A stretch of DNA of 64,000 nucleotides, taken from assembly GCF_021298855.1 (NCBI RefSeq), contig NZ_JAJTHI010000010.1, forward strand, positions 62,001 to 126,000. Direction: 5' to 3'. This DNA comes from Gemmatimonas sp. GTDB taxonomy: Bacteria; Gemmatimonadota; Gemmatimonadetes; Gemmatimonadales; Gemmatimonadaceae. The position numbers and the translations under genes were made by a program. Positions 8,942 through 16,468 of the stretch are shown in pieces (the stretch's first letter is position 1; each line of letters opens with the position of its first letter). The notes under the pieces were generated by a model. It had not been told where the DNA came from and did not search any database. It was given only the letters and a program-made list of their open reading frames with translations.

Positions 8942-10504
8942 TCAGCGCTTGGGCGTGAGCAGGGACACGGGGAGAATGCACTCCTCCGGTGTCACCCCGC
9001 CGTGCAGAAAGGAGCCGCGGTAGCGCCCCTGATACTCGCGCAGCTTGGTCGGATAGACGAAGAAGGTGTCCCCCGCGGCCATGAGCGTGTTGTTGCCCGG
9101 ACCGCGATGCGGCAGGCGCAGGTCGTCGGGGTTGGCGAACAGCAGCGCCTGCTCCGGGCGCTCGGCGCGGAGATCCTCCCCGAACTTGTAGCGCAGGTTC
9201 GCCGTGGCATCACGCTTGGCGAAGACGGTTGCCGGCGTGTTGCAGTGCAGCGCCCCGTGGTCGCTGGTGACCACCACCGACACGTTGCGGCGCGAGGCTT
9301 CCTTGAGCAGCGTGAAGAGCGCCGACCGTTCGAACCACTGCCGCGTGAGCGCCCGCAGGGCGATCTCGTCGCGCGCCACCTCGTACAGGATCATGCTCTC
9401 CGAGCGGCCGTGCGTCAGCATGTCCACGAAGTTGAAGACGAAGGCATGCACGCCGTCGCCGGCGATGGCCGCCGGCAGGTGGCGCTCCAGGTCGTCGGAG
9501 TCGGTGGCCGTCGTGAGCTTCTGATAGCGCACCGGGGCGGCCACCTGCAGCTCATCGAGGTGCGCCACGAGCAGGTCCTTTTCGTGGGCGTTGAGCGTTT
9601 CGTCGTCGCGCTCCCCCCACCAGTCGGGAAAGCGCGCCGCGATCTCCCCCGGGAACAGGCCGCTGAACAGCGCATTGCGCGCGTACGGCGTGGCGGTGGG
9701 CAGGATGGAGTAGTAGTGCGTCGTTTCCACGTCGAACAGCGGGACCAGCAGCGGCTCCAACGCCCGCCACTGGTCCAGCCGCAGGCAATCGATGACGACG
9801 AAAACGACCTTGCGATCGCGCTGCAGCACCGGCAGCACGAACTCGGTGACGACATCGACGGAGAGGGGCGGACGATCGCCCTCGAGCTCCCGGAGCCAGC
9901 GGGGATACTCCGTGCGCATGAACTCCGCGAACGCGCGGTGCATGTCGGGATAGAGCCCCCGCAGCGACTCGTGCAGCCCCAGTTCGCCGGCGTCGGCGAG
10001 GTCCACGTCCCACTGCATGAGCTCCGCAAAGCGATCGATCCAGCCGCGCCAGTCGAGATTGGCGTAGCGCTCCGATTCGATGGCGCGGAAGCGCTCGACG
10101 AACGCGCGCGCCATGGCCTGCGAGCGGATGAGGGGGCCGTCGAGAATCTTCGTGATGACCGACAGCACCTGGCGCGGCGTCACCGGCTTCACGAGATAGT
10201 CACGGATGTTGGCGCCGATCGCCTCCTTGAGGGTGGCGTCTTCCTCGCTCTTCGTGACCATGACCACCGGCAGGGCGGGCGCCAACTCGCGGATGTCGCG
10301 ATAGGCGTCGAGGCCACGCGTGCCCGGCATCTGCTCATCGAGCAGCACCAGGTCGTACGGGTGCCGGCGCAGCAGTTCGAGGGCGTCGTCGGCATTGGTC
10401 GCGGTGTGCACCACGTACCCCTTGTCGCCCAGGAGCAGGCGATGGGGTTCGAGCAAGTCCGCTTCGTCGTCCACCCAGAGGATGGTCTTTGCCGATGGCG
10501 CCAT
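8942..10504 (-). CDS. porX: PorX-like response regulator with PglZ/alkaline-phosphatase-type output domain
   Basis: The product is 520 aa. Residues ~5-125 form a receiver domain (ILWVDDE, phosphoacceptor Asp56 in LLDEQMPG, the MVTKSEED strand and DYLVKP). The rest is a PglZ/alkaline-phosphatase-superfamily domain with the segments VIDCLRLDQ, ATPYARNALFSG, FNFVDMLTHGR and VVVTSDHG, the positions of the catalytic Thr and metal ligands. This architecture and length match PorX, the Bacteroidota regulator linked to type IX secretion, whose output domain is reported as a Zn-dependent phosphodiesterase acting on oligonucleotides. No PorY kinase or T9SS gene is in this window. It heads a probable five-gene operon and has its own leaderless-type promoter. 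The symbol is by similarity. Confidence 0.85.
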   Translation of the reverse strand: MAPSAKTILWVDDEADLLEPHRLLLGDKGYVVHTATNADDALELLRRHPYDLVLLDEQMPGTRGLDAYRDIRELAPALPVVMVTKSEEDATLKEAIGANIRDYLVKPVTPRQVLSVITKILDGPLIRSQAMARAFVERFRAIESERYANLDWRGWIDRFAELMQWDVDLADAGELGLHESLRGLYPDMHRAFAEFMRTEYPRWLRELEGDRPPLSVDVVTEFVLPVLQRDRKVVFVVIDCLRLDQWRALEPLLVPLFDVETTHYYSILPTATPYARNALFSGLFPGEIAARFPDWWGERDDETLNAHEKDLLVAHLDELQVAAPVRYQKLTTATDSDDLERHLPAAIAGDGVHAFVFNFVDMLTHGRSESMILYEVARDEIALRALTRQWFERSALFTLLKEASRRNVSVVVTSDHGALHCNTPATVFAKRDATANLRYKFGEDLRAERPEQALLFANPDDLRLPHRGPGNNTLMAAGDTFFVYPTKLREYQGRYRGSFLHGGVTPEECILPVSLLTPKR

Positions 10505-10516
10505 GGAGGAAAGATA
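10505..10516 (-). promoter_or_regulatory. Leaderless-type promoter of the PorX-like gene
   Basis: On the minus strand, TATCTT (10516-10511) is followed by TCCTCC and the ATG at 10504. It lies back to back with the promoter of the gene at 10566; the whole divergent region is 61 bp. Confidence 0.65.
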
Positions 10517-10554
10517 CACAGGGGGTGCCCCCGCCACGGCGTGCCGGTTCGTGC

Positions 10555-10565
10555 TAGAATTGGGT
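10555..10565 (+). promoter_or_regulatory. Leaderless-type promoter of the 131-aa unknown gene
   Basis: TAGAAT, then TGGGT, then the GTG at 10566. The five-base gap leaves no ribosome-binding site. The downstream flank TG makes the element TAGAATTG. Confidence 0.6.
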
Positions 10566-10961
10566 GTGCTGACCGATCCCCTCCCGTACGCACTGGACCC
10601 GCTTCGCTTCGGATTTCCCGCCCTGGCCTCCCTGGCGGGGCGCCTGCCGTTGGGTGGCGGGCGCGAAGTGGCGCTTGCGGCCCTGCTGTCCGCCCGTCTC
10701 GCCCATGGGCTCACACCGGGGAGCGCGCTGCCGGCATCCGACCGGGTGGCGCGCGCCTCGGGCGCCAAGATCTGGTTGGCGTCGTTGGCGCTCCCGGCCA
10801 CCACGCGCGTGCCCTTCGCGCGGTGTGTCGAAGCCAGCACCGGCACCCCACTCCAGGCGGCGGGCGCCCTCCGCACCGTGGTCGCCGCCGCCGGGGCCCA
10901 CCTCGATGGTCCGTCGGTACAGGAGTTGGAGCGCCTGGCCCGACTGCTGGCGGGCGGCTGA
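10566..10961 (+). CDS. Conserved-looking protein of unknown function, 131 aa
   Basis: I do not recognise a family. The protein is alanine/leucine-rich and mostly helical by composition, with no signal peptide and no clear membrane span. Its only Cys is in FARCVEAS. A segment GRLPLGGGREVALAALLSARLAHGL precedes a block ending in ELERLARLLAGG. The GTG start is supported by a -10 element ending 5 nt upstream. The next gene, a RecA/DnaB-like ATPase, begins 3 nt after the stop, so the two are cotranscribed and may act together. It is divergent from the PorX-like gene. Confidence 0.75.
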   Translation: MLTDPLPYALDPLRFGFPALASLAGRLPLGGGREVALAALLSARLAHGLTPGSALPASDRVARASGAKIWLASLALPATTRVPFARCVEASTGTPLQAAGALRTVVAAAGAHLDGPSVQELERLARLLAGG

Positions 10962-10964
10962 CCG

Positions 10965-11801
10965 ATGGCCGGTGATCACGACATTTCGCCGCTCACCCGC
11001 ATCGTGGCGCGCGTGGATCGGACCGGCGAGGGGCAGGTGGATCCGGAGCTCGTCCCGACGCACTTCCCCTCCATCGATCGTCTCTTCGGCGGCGGGTTCC
11101 GGCGCGGCGATCTGATCGTGCTCGGGGGTGACGACAGCGCCGGGTCATCGGCGCTGGCCCTGGCCGTGGCGCTGCGCAGTGCCTCACGGGCGCTCATCGT
11201 CTCCACCGAGATGCAGCCGGAGCGCATCTACGAGCGGGCCCTTGCCATGTCCGCGCGGGTCTCCGTGGAGCACATGCGGCTCGGCGCCGTCGATGAGGCC
11301 GAGCGGGCCCGTCTGGCCGCGGCCGCCCTGTCCTTGCGTGATCGGGCCCCGGTGGTGGAAACGCTGCTCGATGGCGGAATCACCGCCATCGAACGCGCCG
11401 TGGAGGCCACCCCCGGCGCCGCCCTGGTCATCATCGACACGCTCGAAGGCACGCTGCAGCGCGACCACGGCCAGGCGGACGCCCTGGGCTTCGCGGTGCT
11501 CGCGCTCAAGCGCCTGGCGCTCTCGCGCCAGCTCGCCGTGCTGGTCACCGCGCACCTGCCCGCGCTCGATCGGACCCGGGCTGACCGACGCCCGCGGTTG
11601 GCCGATTTCGGCCTCGGTGGTGCCGTGGGCACGCACGCAGATGTGGTCCTGGGGCTCTTCCGCGAGGAGATGTACGAATTCGACCGCGGGGTGTCGGGAG
11701 CGGCAGAGCTGCTCGTGCTCAAGAATCGCGGCGGCGCGCGCACCTACGTGGACCTCTATTTCGACGCCCGCTTCGGCCGCTTCGAGGACGTGGCCGAGTA
11801 G
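10965..11801 (+). CDS. RecA/DnaB-C-like ATPase-fold protein with degenerate Walker A
   Basis: The product is 278 aa, a single RecA-fold domain most like the C-terminal helicase domain of DnaB or the ATPase of RadA/KaiC. FPSIDRLFGGGFRRGDLIVLGG leads into the P-loop, IVSTEMQPERIYERALAM matches the DnaB segment that reads fSlEM, ALVIIDTLEG is Walker B, and LLVLKNRGGARTYVDLYFD matches the KnRnG tail. In the P-loop (residues 54-62) the sequence is GGDDSAGSS: the invariant Lys is Ser61. ATP hydrolysis is therefore doubtful. There is no DnaB N-terminal domain, so it is not the replicative helicase. It is coupled to the upstream 131-aa gene. Function unknown. Confidence 0.8.
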   Translation: MAGDHDISPLTRIVARVDRTGEGQVDPELVPTHFPSIDRLFGGGFRRGDLIVLGGDDSAGSSALALAVALRSASRALIVSTEMQPERIYERALAMSARVSVEHMRLGAVDEAERARLAAAALSLRDRAPVVETLLDGGITAIERAVEATPGAALVIIDTLEGTLQRDHGQADALGFAVLALKRLALSRQLAVLVTAHLPALDRTRADRRPRLADFGLGGAVGTHADVVLGLFREEMYEFDRGVSGAAELLVLKNRGGARTYVDLYFDARFGRFEDVAE

Positions 11802-11812
11802 CGGTCTCCTGT

Positions 11813-11818
11813 TAGATT
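11813..11818 (+). promoter_or_regulatory. -10 element for yebC
   Basis: TAGATT lies 32 nt before the yebC ATG. That leaves a short leader holding a GAGGAG Shine-Dalgarno site at 11842-11847. This is a conventional leadered arrangement, in contrast to the neighbouring leaderless ones. Confidence 0.5.
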
Positions 11819-11850
11819 GCCGGACGAACCACCACCAGTCCGAGGAGCAG

Positions 11851-12594
11851 ATGGCCGGCCACAGCAAATGGAAGCAGATCAAGCACTACAAGGCGGCGAC
11901 CGACAAGAAGCGCGGCGCCTTGTTCACCCGCCTGATTCGCGAAATCACCATGGCCGCCAAGCTGGGCGGCGGCGACCCGGCCGGCAACCCGCGCCTGCGC
12001 ACGGCCATCGACAATGCGAAGGCGAGCTCGATGCCCAAGGACAACATCGAGCGGGCCATCAAGAAGGGAACGGGCGAGCTCGAGGGCGTGGACTACACCG
12101 AGGTGCTCTACGAAGCGTACGGCCCGGGCGGGGTGGCCATCATGATCCAGGCCGTCACCGACAACCCCACGCGTACGGTGGCCGACGTCCGCCACAAGCT
12201 CTCGCGCAATGGCGGCAACATGGGCACGAGCAATTCGGTGGCGTTCATGTTCGACCGCAAGGGCCAGATGACGGTGCCGGCGGACGGCGTCAACGAGGAC
12301 GCGCTCATCGAGGCGGCCCTCGAAGCCGGGGCCGACGACGTCGCGAACGAGGGTGAGCTCTTTGTCGTCACGACCGAGCCCGCGGCGCTGCACGCCGTGA
12401 AGGAAGGGCTCGAGTCCCAGAAGTACAAGGTCGAAGACGCCGAGCTCGCCTGGGTGCCGAAGAACACGGTCAAGGTGGACGGCGACAATGCGGCGGCGCT
12501 GCTCAGGCTCCTGGAAGCGCTCGAAGAGCTCGACGACGTGCAGAAGGTCGACGCCAACTTCGAGATGGACGAAAGCGCCATGGCCGGCGCGTAG
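11851..12594 (+). CDS. yebC: YebC/PmpR family protein (TACO1 homologue)
   Basis: The product is 247 aa, the usual length. It begins with the diagnostic MAGHSKWKQIKH and continues with the GGGDPAGNPRLRTAIDNAKA, MPKDNIERAIKKGTG and YEAYGPGGVAIMI blocks of the family. Homologues act as DNA-binding transcriptional regulators or, like TACO1, as translation factors that relieve ribosome stalling at proline stretches. Which role applies here cannot be told from sequence. It precedes ruvC and ruvA, a very common bacterial arrangement. The ATG has GAGGAG 3 nt upstream. Confidence 0.97.
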   Translation: MAGHSKWKQIKHYKAATDKKRGALFTRLIREITMAAKLGGGDPAGNPRLRTAIDNAKASSMPKDNIERAIKKGTGELEGVDYTEVLYEAYGPGGVAIMIQAVTDNPTRTVADVRHKLSRNGGNMGTSNSVAFMFDRKGQMTVPADGVNEDALIEAALEAGADDVANEGELFVVTTEPAALHAVKEGLESQKYKVEDAELAWVPKNTVKVDGDNAAALLRLLEALEELDDVQKVDANFEMDESAMAGA

Positions 12595-12632
12595 CCCGAT
12601 GTGGCGTTCGTCATCTCCCCCGTGAGCACACC

Positions 12633-13202
12633 ATGAAGCTGGTGCTCGGCATCGACCCGGGCACGGCGGTGACGGGGTATGGCGTGGTGTCACTCGAGGG
12701 ACGCAGCACGGCCCTTGTGGAGTGCGGCGTGATTCGCACCAACGCGCGGGACCCGCTCCCGCAGCGATTGCACGAGGTGCATGAGGGGGTGCGCGAACTC
12801 ATTGCCCGGCACCGCCCCGATACGCTGGCCATCGAAGACGTGTTCTACGCCCGGAACGTGCGCACCACCGTCGTCCTCGGGCATGCGCGGGGCGTCATTC
12901 TGCTCGCCGCGCAACAGGCGGCTCTCACGATCCACGAGTATCCGCCCGCGGCGATCAAGAAGGCCGTGACCGGGCGGGGGAGCGCCAGCAAGGAGCAGGT
13001 GCAGTTCATGGTCGGCCGGCTGTTGCGGCTCAAGCAGCCACCGCAACCGGCCGATGCGGCGGATGGGGTGGCTGCCGCGCTCTGCGCCTGTCTGTCGGTC
13101 ACGCTGCCCTCGCTGCCGCCGCTCAACCTGCCGTCGCTCGCTTCGGTTCGCGAGGCCGCGCGCCCGCACATCACCCGCCGTCCCTCGGAGTCTCGCTCAT
13201 GA
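12633..13202 (+). CDS. ruvC: Crossover junction endodeoxyribonuclease RuvC
   Basis: The product is 189 aa and resolves Holliday junctions by paired nicking after RuvAB branch migration. RNase-H-fold catalytic acidic residues are visible: Asp7 in LGIDPGTAVTGYG, Glu in LAIEDVFYA, and the Asp pair in ADAADGVAAAL. The C-terminus has a proline/leucine-rich tail (LPSLPPLNLPSL) slightly longer than usual. It follows yebC by 38 nt, and its stop overlaps the ruvA ATG (ATGA), so ruvC and ruvA are translationally coupled. Confidence 0.97.
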   Translation: MKLVLGIDPGTAVTGYGVVSLEGRSTALVECGVIRTNARDPLPQRLHEVHEGVRELIARHRPDTLAIEDVFYARNVRTTVVLGHARGVILLAAQQAALTIHEYPPAAIKKAVTGRGSASKEQVQFMVGRLLRLKQPPQPADAADGVAAALCACLSVTLPSLPPLNLPSLASVREAARPHITRRPSESRS

Positions 13203-13798
13203 TCGCACTGGTTACCGGCACGCTGGTCACCCGCGAACTCGACCGCGTGGAAATCATGACGGCCGGTGGCGTAGGCTACGAGTGCCTCATTCCGCTGTCG
13301 GTGTTCGAAGGGCTGCCCGCTACGGGACAGCAGGTGACGCTGCACACCCATCTCTCCGTGCGCGAGGATGCCTGGCACCTCTACGGGTTCGCGCACCCCT
13401 ATGAGCGTGCCGTCTTTCAGAAGCTGCTCGGCGCCAAGGGGGTTGGTCCCGCGCTCGCCCTCGGCATTCTCTCGGCGCTCACCCCCGAACGCGTCGTGCG
13501 GGCCCTGCGGGAGAAGGACGTCACCACACTCATGCGGGTCCCCCGCGTGGGACGCAAGAAGGCGGAACAGATCATTCTCGATCTCGCCGACAAGATCGAC
13601 GTGGTAGGCAGCGGGCCGGCGTCGGGCGGGGCCGCCCCCGGTAATCCCGTGGCCGACGACGCCACGCGCGCTCTGGTAGCGCTCGGCTACAATCAGCCAG
13701 AAGCCGAGCGTGCGGTGCGGGCCGTCATGGAGAGCGGTGCCGCCGGCGACGTGAGCACCGTGGTGCGGGGCGCGCTGGGCAAGTTGACGGGGAAGTGA
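13199..13798 (+). CDS. ruvA: Holliday junction branch migration protein RuvA
   Basis: The product is 199 aa, the DNA-binding tetramer that loads RuvB on Holliday junctions. The N-terminal OB fold (MIALVTGTLV...YECLIPLSV) is followed by a double helix-hairpin-helix region with GVGPALALGIL and PRVGRKKAEQIILDL. The flexible Gly/Pro/Ala linker (GSGPASGGAAPG) leads to the C-terminal domain III that contacts RuvB (ATRALVALGYNQPEAERAV). It overlaps ruvC by 4 nt. ruvB is not adjacent; it lies 5.7 kb downstream at 19469. A strong hairpin follows directly. Confidence 0.97.
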   Translation: MIALVTGTLVTRELDRVEIMTAGGVGYECLIPLSVFEGLPATGQQVTLHTHLSVREDAWHLYGFAHPYERAVFQKLLGAKGVGPALALGILSALTPERVVRALREKDVTTLMRVPRVGRKKAEQIILDLADKIDVVGSGPASGGAAPGNPVADDATRALVALGYNQPEAERAVRAVMESGAAGDVSTVVRGALGKLTGK

Positions 13799-13799
13799 A

Positions 13800-13834
13800 G
13801 GCCGGGACTCACGTGACGGACGTGAGTCCCGGCC
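13800..13834 (+). terminator. Strong hairpin after ruvA
   Basis: A 15-bp perfect stem (13800-13814 with 13820-13834) encloses the 5-nt loop GACGG. No U-tract follows, as is common in very GC-rich genomes. It probably ends the yebC-ruvC-ruvA transcript. Confidence 0.7.
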
Positions 13835-13882
13835 TGTCGGGGGGGTTCCCGAACATTTCCCGCTGCGGGGGGTCTCACACGC

Positions 13883-15067
13883 GTGATCTTCACCTTCCGC
13901 CCCCGGCCCGGTCTGCTCGTGACCCTCTCTGCGCTCGGTATTGCTGGTGGAACCGCCCTTCACGCGATCCCCGCGGCACCCGCGGGCAAGGGGCATGCGG
14001 CCTGCGCGGCCGCCAGCCCAGGGCGCGTGAGGTGGGTCCAGGGTCCGGCCAGTGACCGGGAGGAGCTCGACCGCTGGTGCGCCGGCGTCGGCCCGGCCGT
14101 CGTGGAGCGGTACGAGGCGCCCCTCGGGCAGCGCCCCACGTCGGCCCACGAACTTACGGTGGTGAGTTGGAACACCAACGTGGGCGGGGGTAATCTGCCC
14201 GGCTTCATCAGCGACCTGCGTGCGGGACGTTTCACGGGTGGCGACAGCGTCGAGCACTTCGTTCTGCTGTTGCAGGAAGTGTATCGGACCGGCCACGACG
14301 TACCACGCGGGGCGGCCATGCGGCCACGCCGGATTGCGCCACGGCCCGCTCAGGGCCAGCGGGCGGCGGTCGTCGAAGTGGCGCGGGACCATGGCCTGCA
14401 CCTGTTCTATGTCCCGTCCATGGCGAATGGCTGGGCAGACGCGGACGGTGCCCGCGAAGACCGCGGCAACGCCATCGTATCCACGCTGCCGCTCGACGAT
14501 CACACGGCCATCGAGCTGCCGTTCGAGGGGCAGCGGCGTGTAGCCGCAAGCGCAACCGTACGCTCCACCACGCCCGATGGACGGCCGCTGCCCGTGCGCG
14601 TCGTGAGCGTACACCTCGACAATCGCTCGATCCTGTCCCGGTTCCAACGCAGTTTCGGCAGCGGCCGTGCGCGACAAGCCGAGGCGCTCACGGCGGCGCT
14701 GGCGCGCGACTCGAACGCGCTGCCAACCGTGGTGGCTGGCGATCTCAACACGTGGGCCCCCTCGTCATGGGAACGTGCGGTCGCCGTGCTGCGTGCGCAC
14801 TTCCCGCACGGCAATGCCACCAACGGCCCCACGTACGCCGGTCGCCCGCTGGGTGTGGGGCGCACCCTCGATCATATGCTGTTCCGCCTGCCCGTGGCCG
14901 AGGAGCAGGAGCGCGCCACATCCGGTCCGTCAGCCGCCACGCGGTTGCCGACGCCGTCCGCCCAGACGCCGGTGTTCGACCGACCCGTGTCGCGGCGGCT
15001 CGATGATGCGCACGGATCCGACCACTACCCGCTGATGACCCGTCTCACCCTCGCCGACGCGCGCTGA
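13883..15067 (+). CDS. Secreted endonuclease/exonuclease/phosphatase (EEP) family protein
   Basis: The product is 394 aa (GTG start). An N-terminal hydrophobic segment (LLVTLSALGIAGGTALHAIPAA) looks like a signal peptide, so the enzyme is probably exported. The EEP (DNase I/sphingomyelinase-like) core is clear: VVSWNTN, the metal-ligand Glu in LLLQEVY, AGDLNTW, and the terminal catalytic GSDHYPL. An insertion of ~25 residues (RATSGPSAATRLPTPSAQT) lies before the last strand. Substrate may be nucleic acid, phospholipid or an inositol phosphate; sequence alone does not decide. The preceding hairpin isolates it from ruvA. The stop codon lies in a small tandem repeat. Confidence 0.85.
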   Translation: MIFTFRPRPGLLVTLSALGIAGGTALHAIPAAPAGKGHAACAAASPGRVRWVQGPASDREELDRWCAGVGPAVVERYEAPLGQRPTSAHELTVVSWNTNVGGGNLPGFISDLRAGRFTGGDSVEHFVLLLQEVYRTGHDVPRGAAMRPRRIAPRPAQGQRAAVVEVARDHGLHLFYVPSMANGWADADGAREDRGNAIVSTLPLDDHTAIELPFEGQRRVAASATVRSTTPDGRPLPVRVVSVHLDNRSILSRFQRSFGSGRARQAEALTAALARDSNALPTVVAGDLNTWAPSSWERAVAVLRAHFPHGNATNGPTYAGRPLGVGRTLDHMLFRLPVAEEQERATSGPSAATRLPTPSAQTPVFDRPVSRRLDDAHGSDHYPLMTRLTLADAR

Positions 15068-15089
15068 CCGACGCGCGCTGACCGACGCG
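15055..15089 (+). repeat. 14-bp tandem repeat spanning the stop codon of the EEP gene
   Basis: The unit CGACGCGCGCTGAC occurs at 15055-15068 and 15069-15082, with a partial third copy (CGACGCG) at 15083-15089. The TGA stop of the EEP gene is inside the first copy and is repeated in the second. It looks like a recent small duplication in the convergent intergenic gap. Confidence 0.85.
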
Positions 15090-15124
15090 AACCGCGCACG
15101 GCGAACCGGTGTGCTGCGCGCCGT

Positions 15125-16462
15125 CTACATGAGATTGCGCATGAGTCGGGCCAGCAGCGTCATGCCACGCTCGTAGAGCCCGCGATGCGACAGCAGGCTC
15201 GGCGTGACCTCAACCGATTGCGCCAGATCACGCGCAAACTGCCCGGCCATGGCGTCGGCCAGCGCGTGGTCCTGTACCTGCAGCACGGCTTCGTCATTGA
15301 TGCGCAGCGACAGGTTGTCGAGGTTGAGGCTGCCCACCGACACGAAGGTCTCGTCGACCAGAATCGTCTTCGCATGCATCATGGCCGGGCGATACTCGTA
15401 GATGCGCACGCCCCCGGCGAGCAGTTCGGAAAAGGTGCTGCGCGCGGCCCAATGGGAGAACGGGATATCGATCTTCCGGCTGGGCACGAGCACGCGCACA
15501 TCCACACCGCGCCGCGCCGCGGCGACGAGCCATTCTCGCAGGCCGCGATTGGGTACGAAGTACGAGTTGGTGATGTACACGCGGCGGCGCGCCCCGGCGA
15601 GCGCGAGCGCCAGGAAGCGCTCCGGCACGGAGGTACCGAACGCCCGCTGCGTGAACATCACACCCGCCACCGCGCCCGATTCCGCGGCGGCTACCGGCAC
15701 ATCGGCGGGAAATTCACCCGTGAGCAGATCACCGGTGGCGTTGGCCCAGCCGATGGCGAACGCCCCGACCAGCTGCGACACGGCCGGCCCCGTGAAGCGC
15801 ACGGCGGTCTCCCGCCACGACGGTTCACCGTCGTGGGAGATCCACTTGTCGGCAAAGCCGAAACCGCCCACGTAGCCCACGCGTCCATCGATGGTCACGA
15901 TGCGCACGTGTGAGCGATGCATGGATTCGTGCATGGCCCACCAGCGCACGGGGCGCAACGTGGCGACACCGGCACCCGCGGCGCGCAGACTGTCCATCCA
16001 CCCGCGGGTGAGCGCATTGCAGCCGAACCCGTCGCGCAGGAAGTACACCGCGACCCCGGCGCGGGCCCGTTCGGCGAGCCGGGTCTTGAGCCACTCCGTG
16101 ACCGCACCGGGCTCGCAGTAGTAGTTCTGGACCGCAATGGACCGGGTCGCCGCGCGCAGGTCCTGATCGAGGCGCGCCATGGTCGCCGGGCCGTCCACCA
16201 GCAGGTCGACACGATGGCCGGGCTCCATGGTGGTCTGCGTGAACGCGGCGAGTGCCGTGCGGAAGCGTGGCGAGTCTGCGGCAGGTACGCTGTCCATGCC
16301 GATCGGCCGCAGCACGCGGATGTCGGTGGTGCCGAAGGTGTCGGCGAAGCGATGCCACGTTTGCGCAAGCGCAAACACGAGCGGAACGAAGAAGAACGCG
16401 ACGGCGAGCAGGCGTGCCACCTGCTGTTGCCGTCGCGTTCGGGGGGGCAGCCGCTTCCACAT
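15125..16462 (-). CDS. Phospholipase D-superfamily protein, cardiolipin-synthase-like
   Basis: The product is 445 aa with one N-terminal membrane span (VARLLAVAFFFVPLVFALAQ). Two PLD domains follow. The second has an intact HKD motif: His363, Lys365, Asp370 in MHAKTILVD, then GSLNLD. The first reads HVRIVTID (His185, Arg187): its Lys is replaced by Arg, with GG in the usual place after it. Cardiolipin synthases of the ClsA/B type join two phospholipids at the membrane; the Arg change may lower or alter activity. It begins 6 nt after the FtsX-like permease gene and ends that minus-strand operon, which suggests an envelope role. Confidence 0.85.
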   Translation of the reverse strand: MWKRLPPRTRRQQQVARLLAVAFFFVPLVFALAQTWHRFADTFGTTDIRVLRPIGMDSVPAADSPRFRTALAAFTQTTMEPGHRVDLLVDGPATMARLDQDLRAATRSIAVQNYYCEPGAVTEWLKTRLAERARAGVAVYFLRDGFGCNALTRGWMDSLRAAGAGVATLRPVRWWAMHESMHRSHVRIVTIDGRVGYVGGFGFADKWISHDGEPSWRETAVRFTGPAVSQLVGAFAIGWANATGDLLTGEFPADVPVAAAESGAVAGVMFTQRAFGTSVPERFLALALAGARRRVYITNSYFVPNRGLREWLVAAARRGVDVRVLVPSRKIDIPFSHWAARSTFSELLAGGVRIYEYRPAMMHAKTILVDETFVSVGSLNLDNLSLRINDEAVLQVQDHALADAMAGQFARDLAQSVEVTPSLLSHRGLYERGMTLLARLMRNLM

Positions 16463-16468
16463 GCGCGG

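Noticed and set aside
8942-10504. PglZ domain as part of a BREX phage-defence system
   Set aside because: BREX PglZ proteins stand with BrxC, PglX and BrxL. Here PglZ is fused to a receiver, its length matches PorX, and no other BREX gene is in the window.
7128-10975. Long plus-strand frames opposite the ABC exporter and PorX-like genes
   Set aside because: Same composition artefact; no recognisable motifs, while the minus strand encodes complete families.
10965-11801. KaiC-type clock protein
   Set aside because: It has a single domain, a degenerate P-loop and a DnaB-like tail, and there is no kaiA/kaiB nearby.
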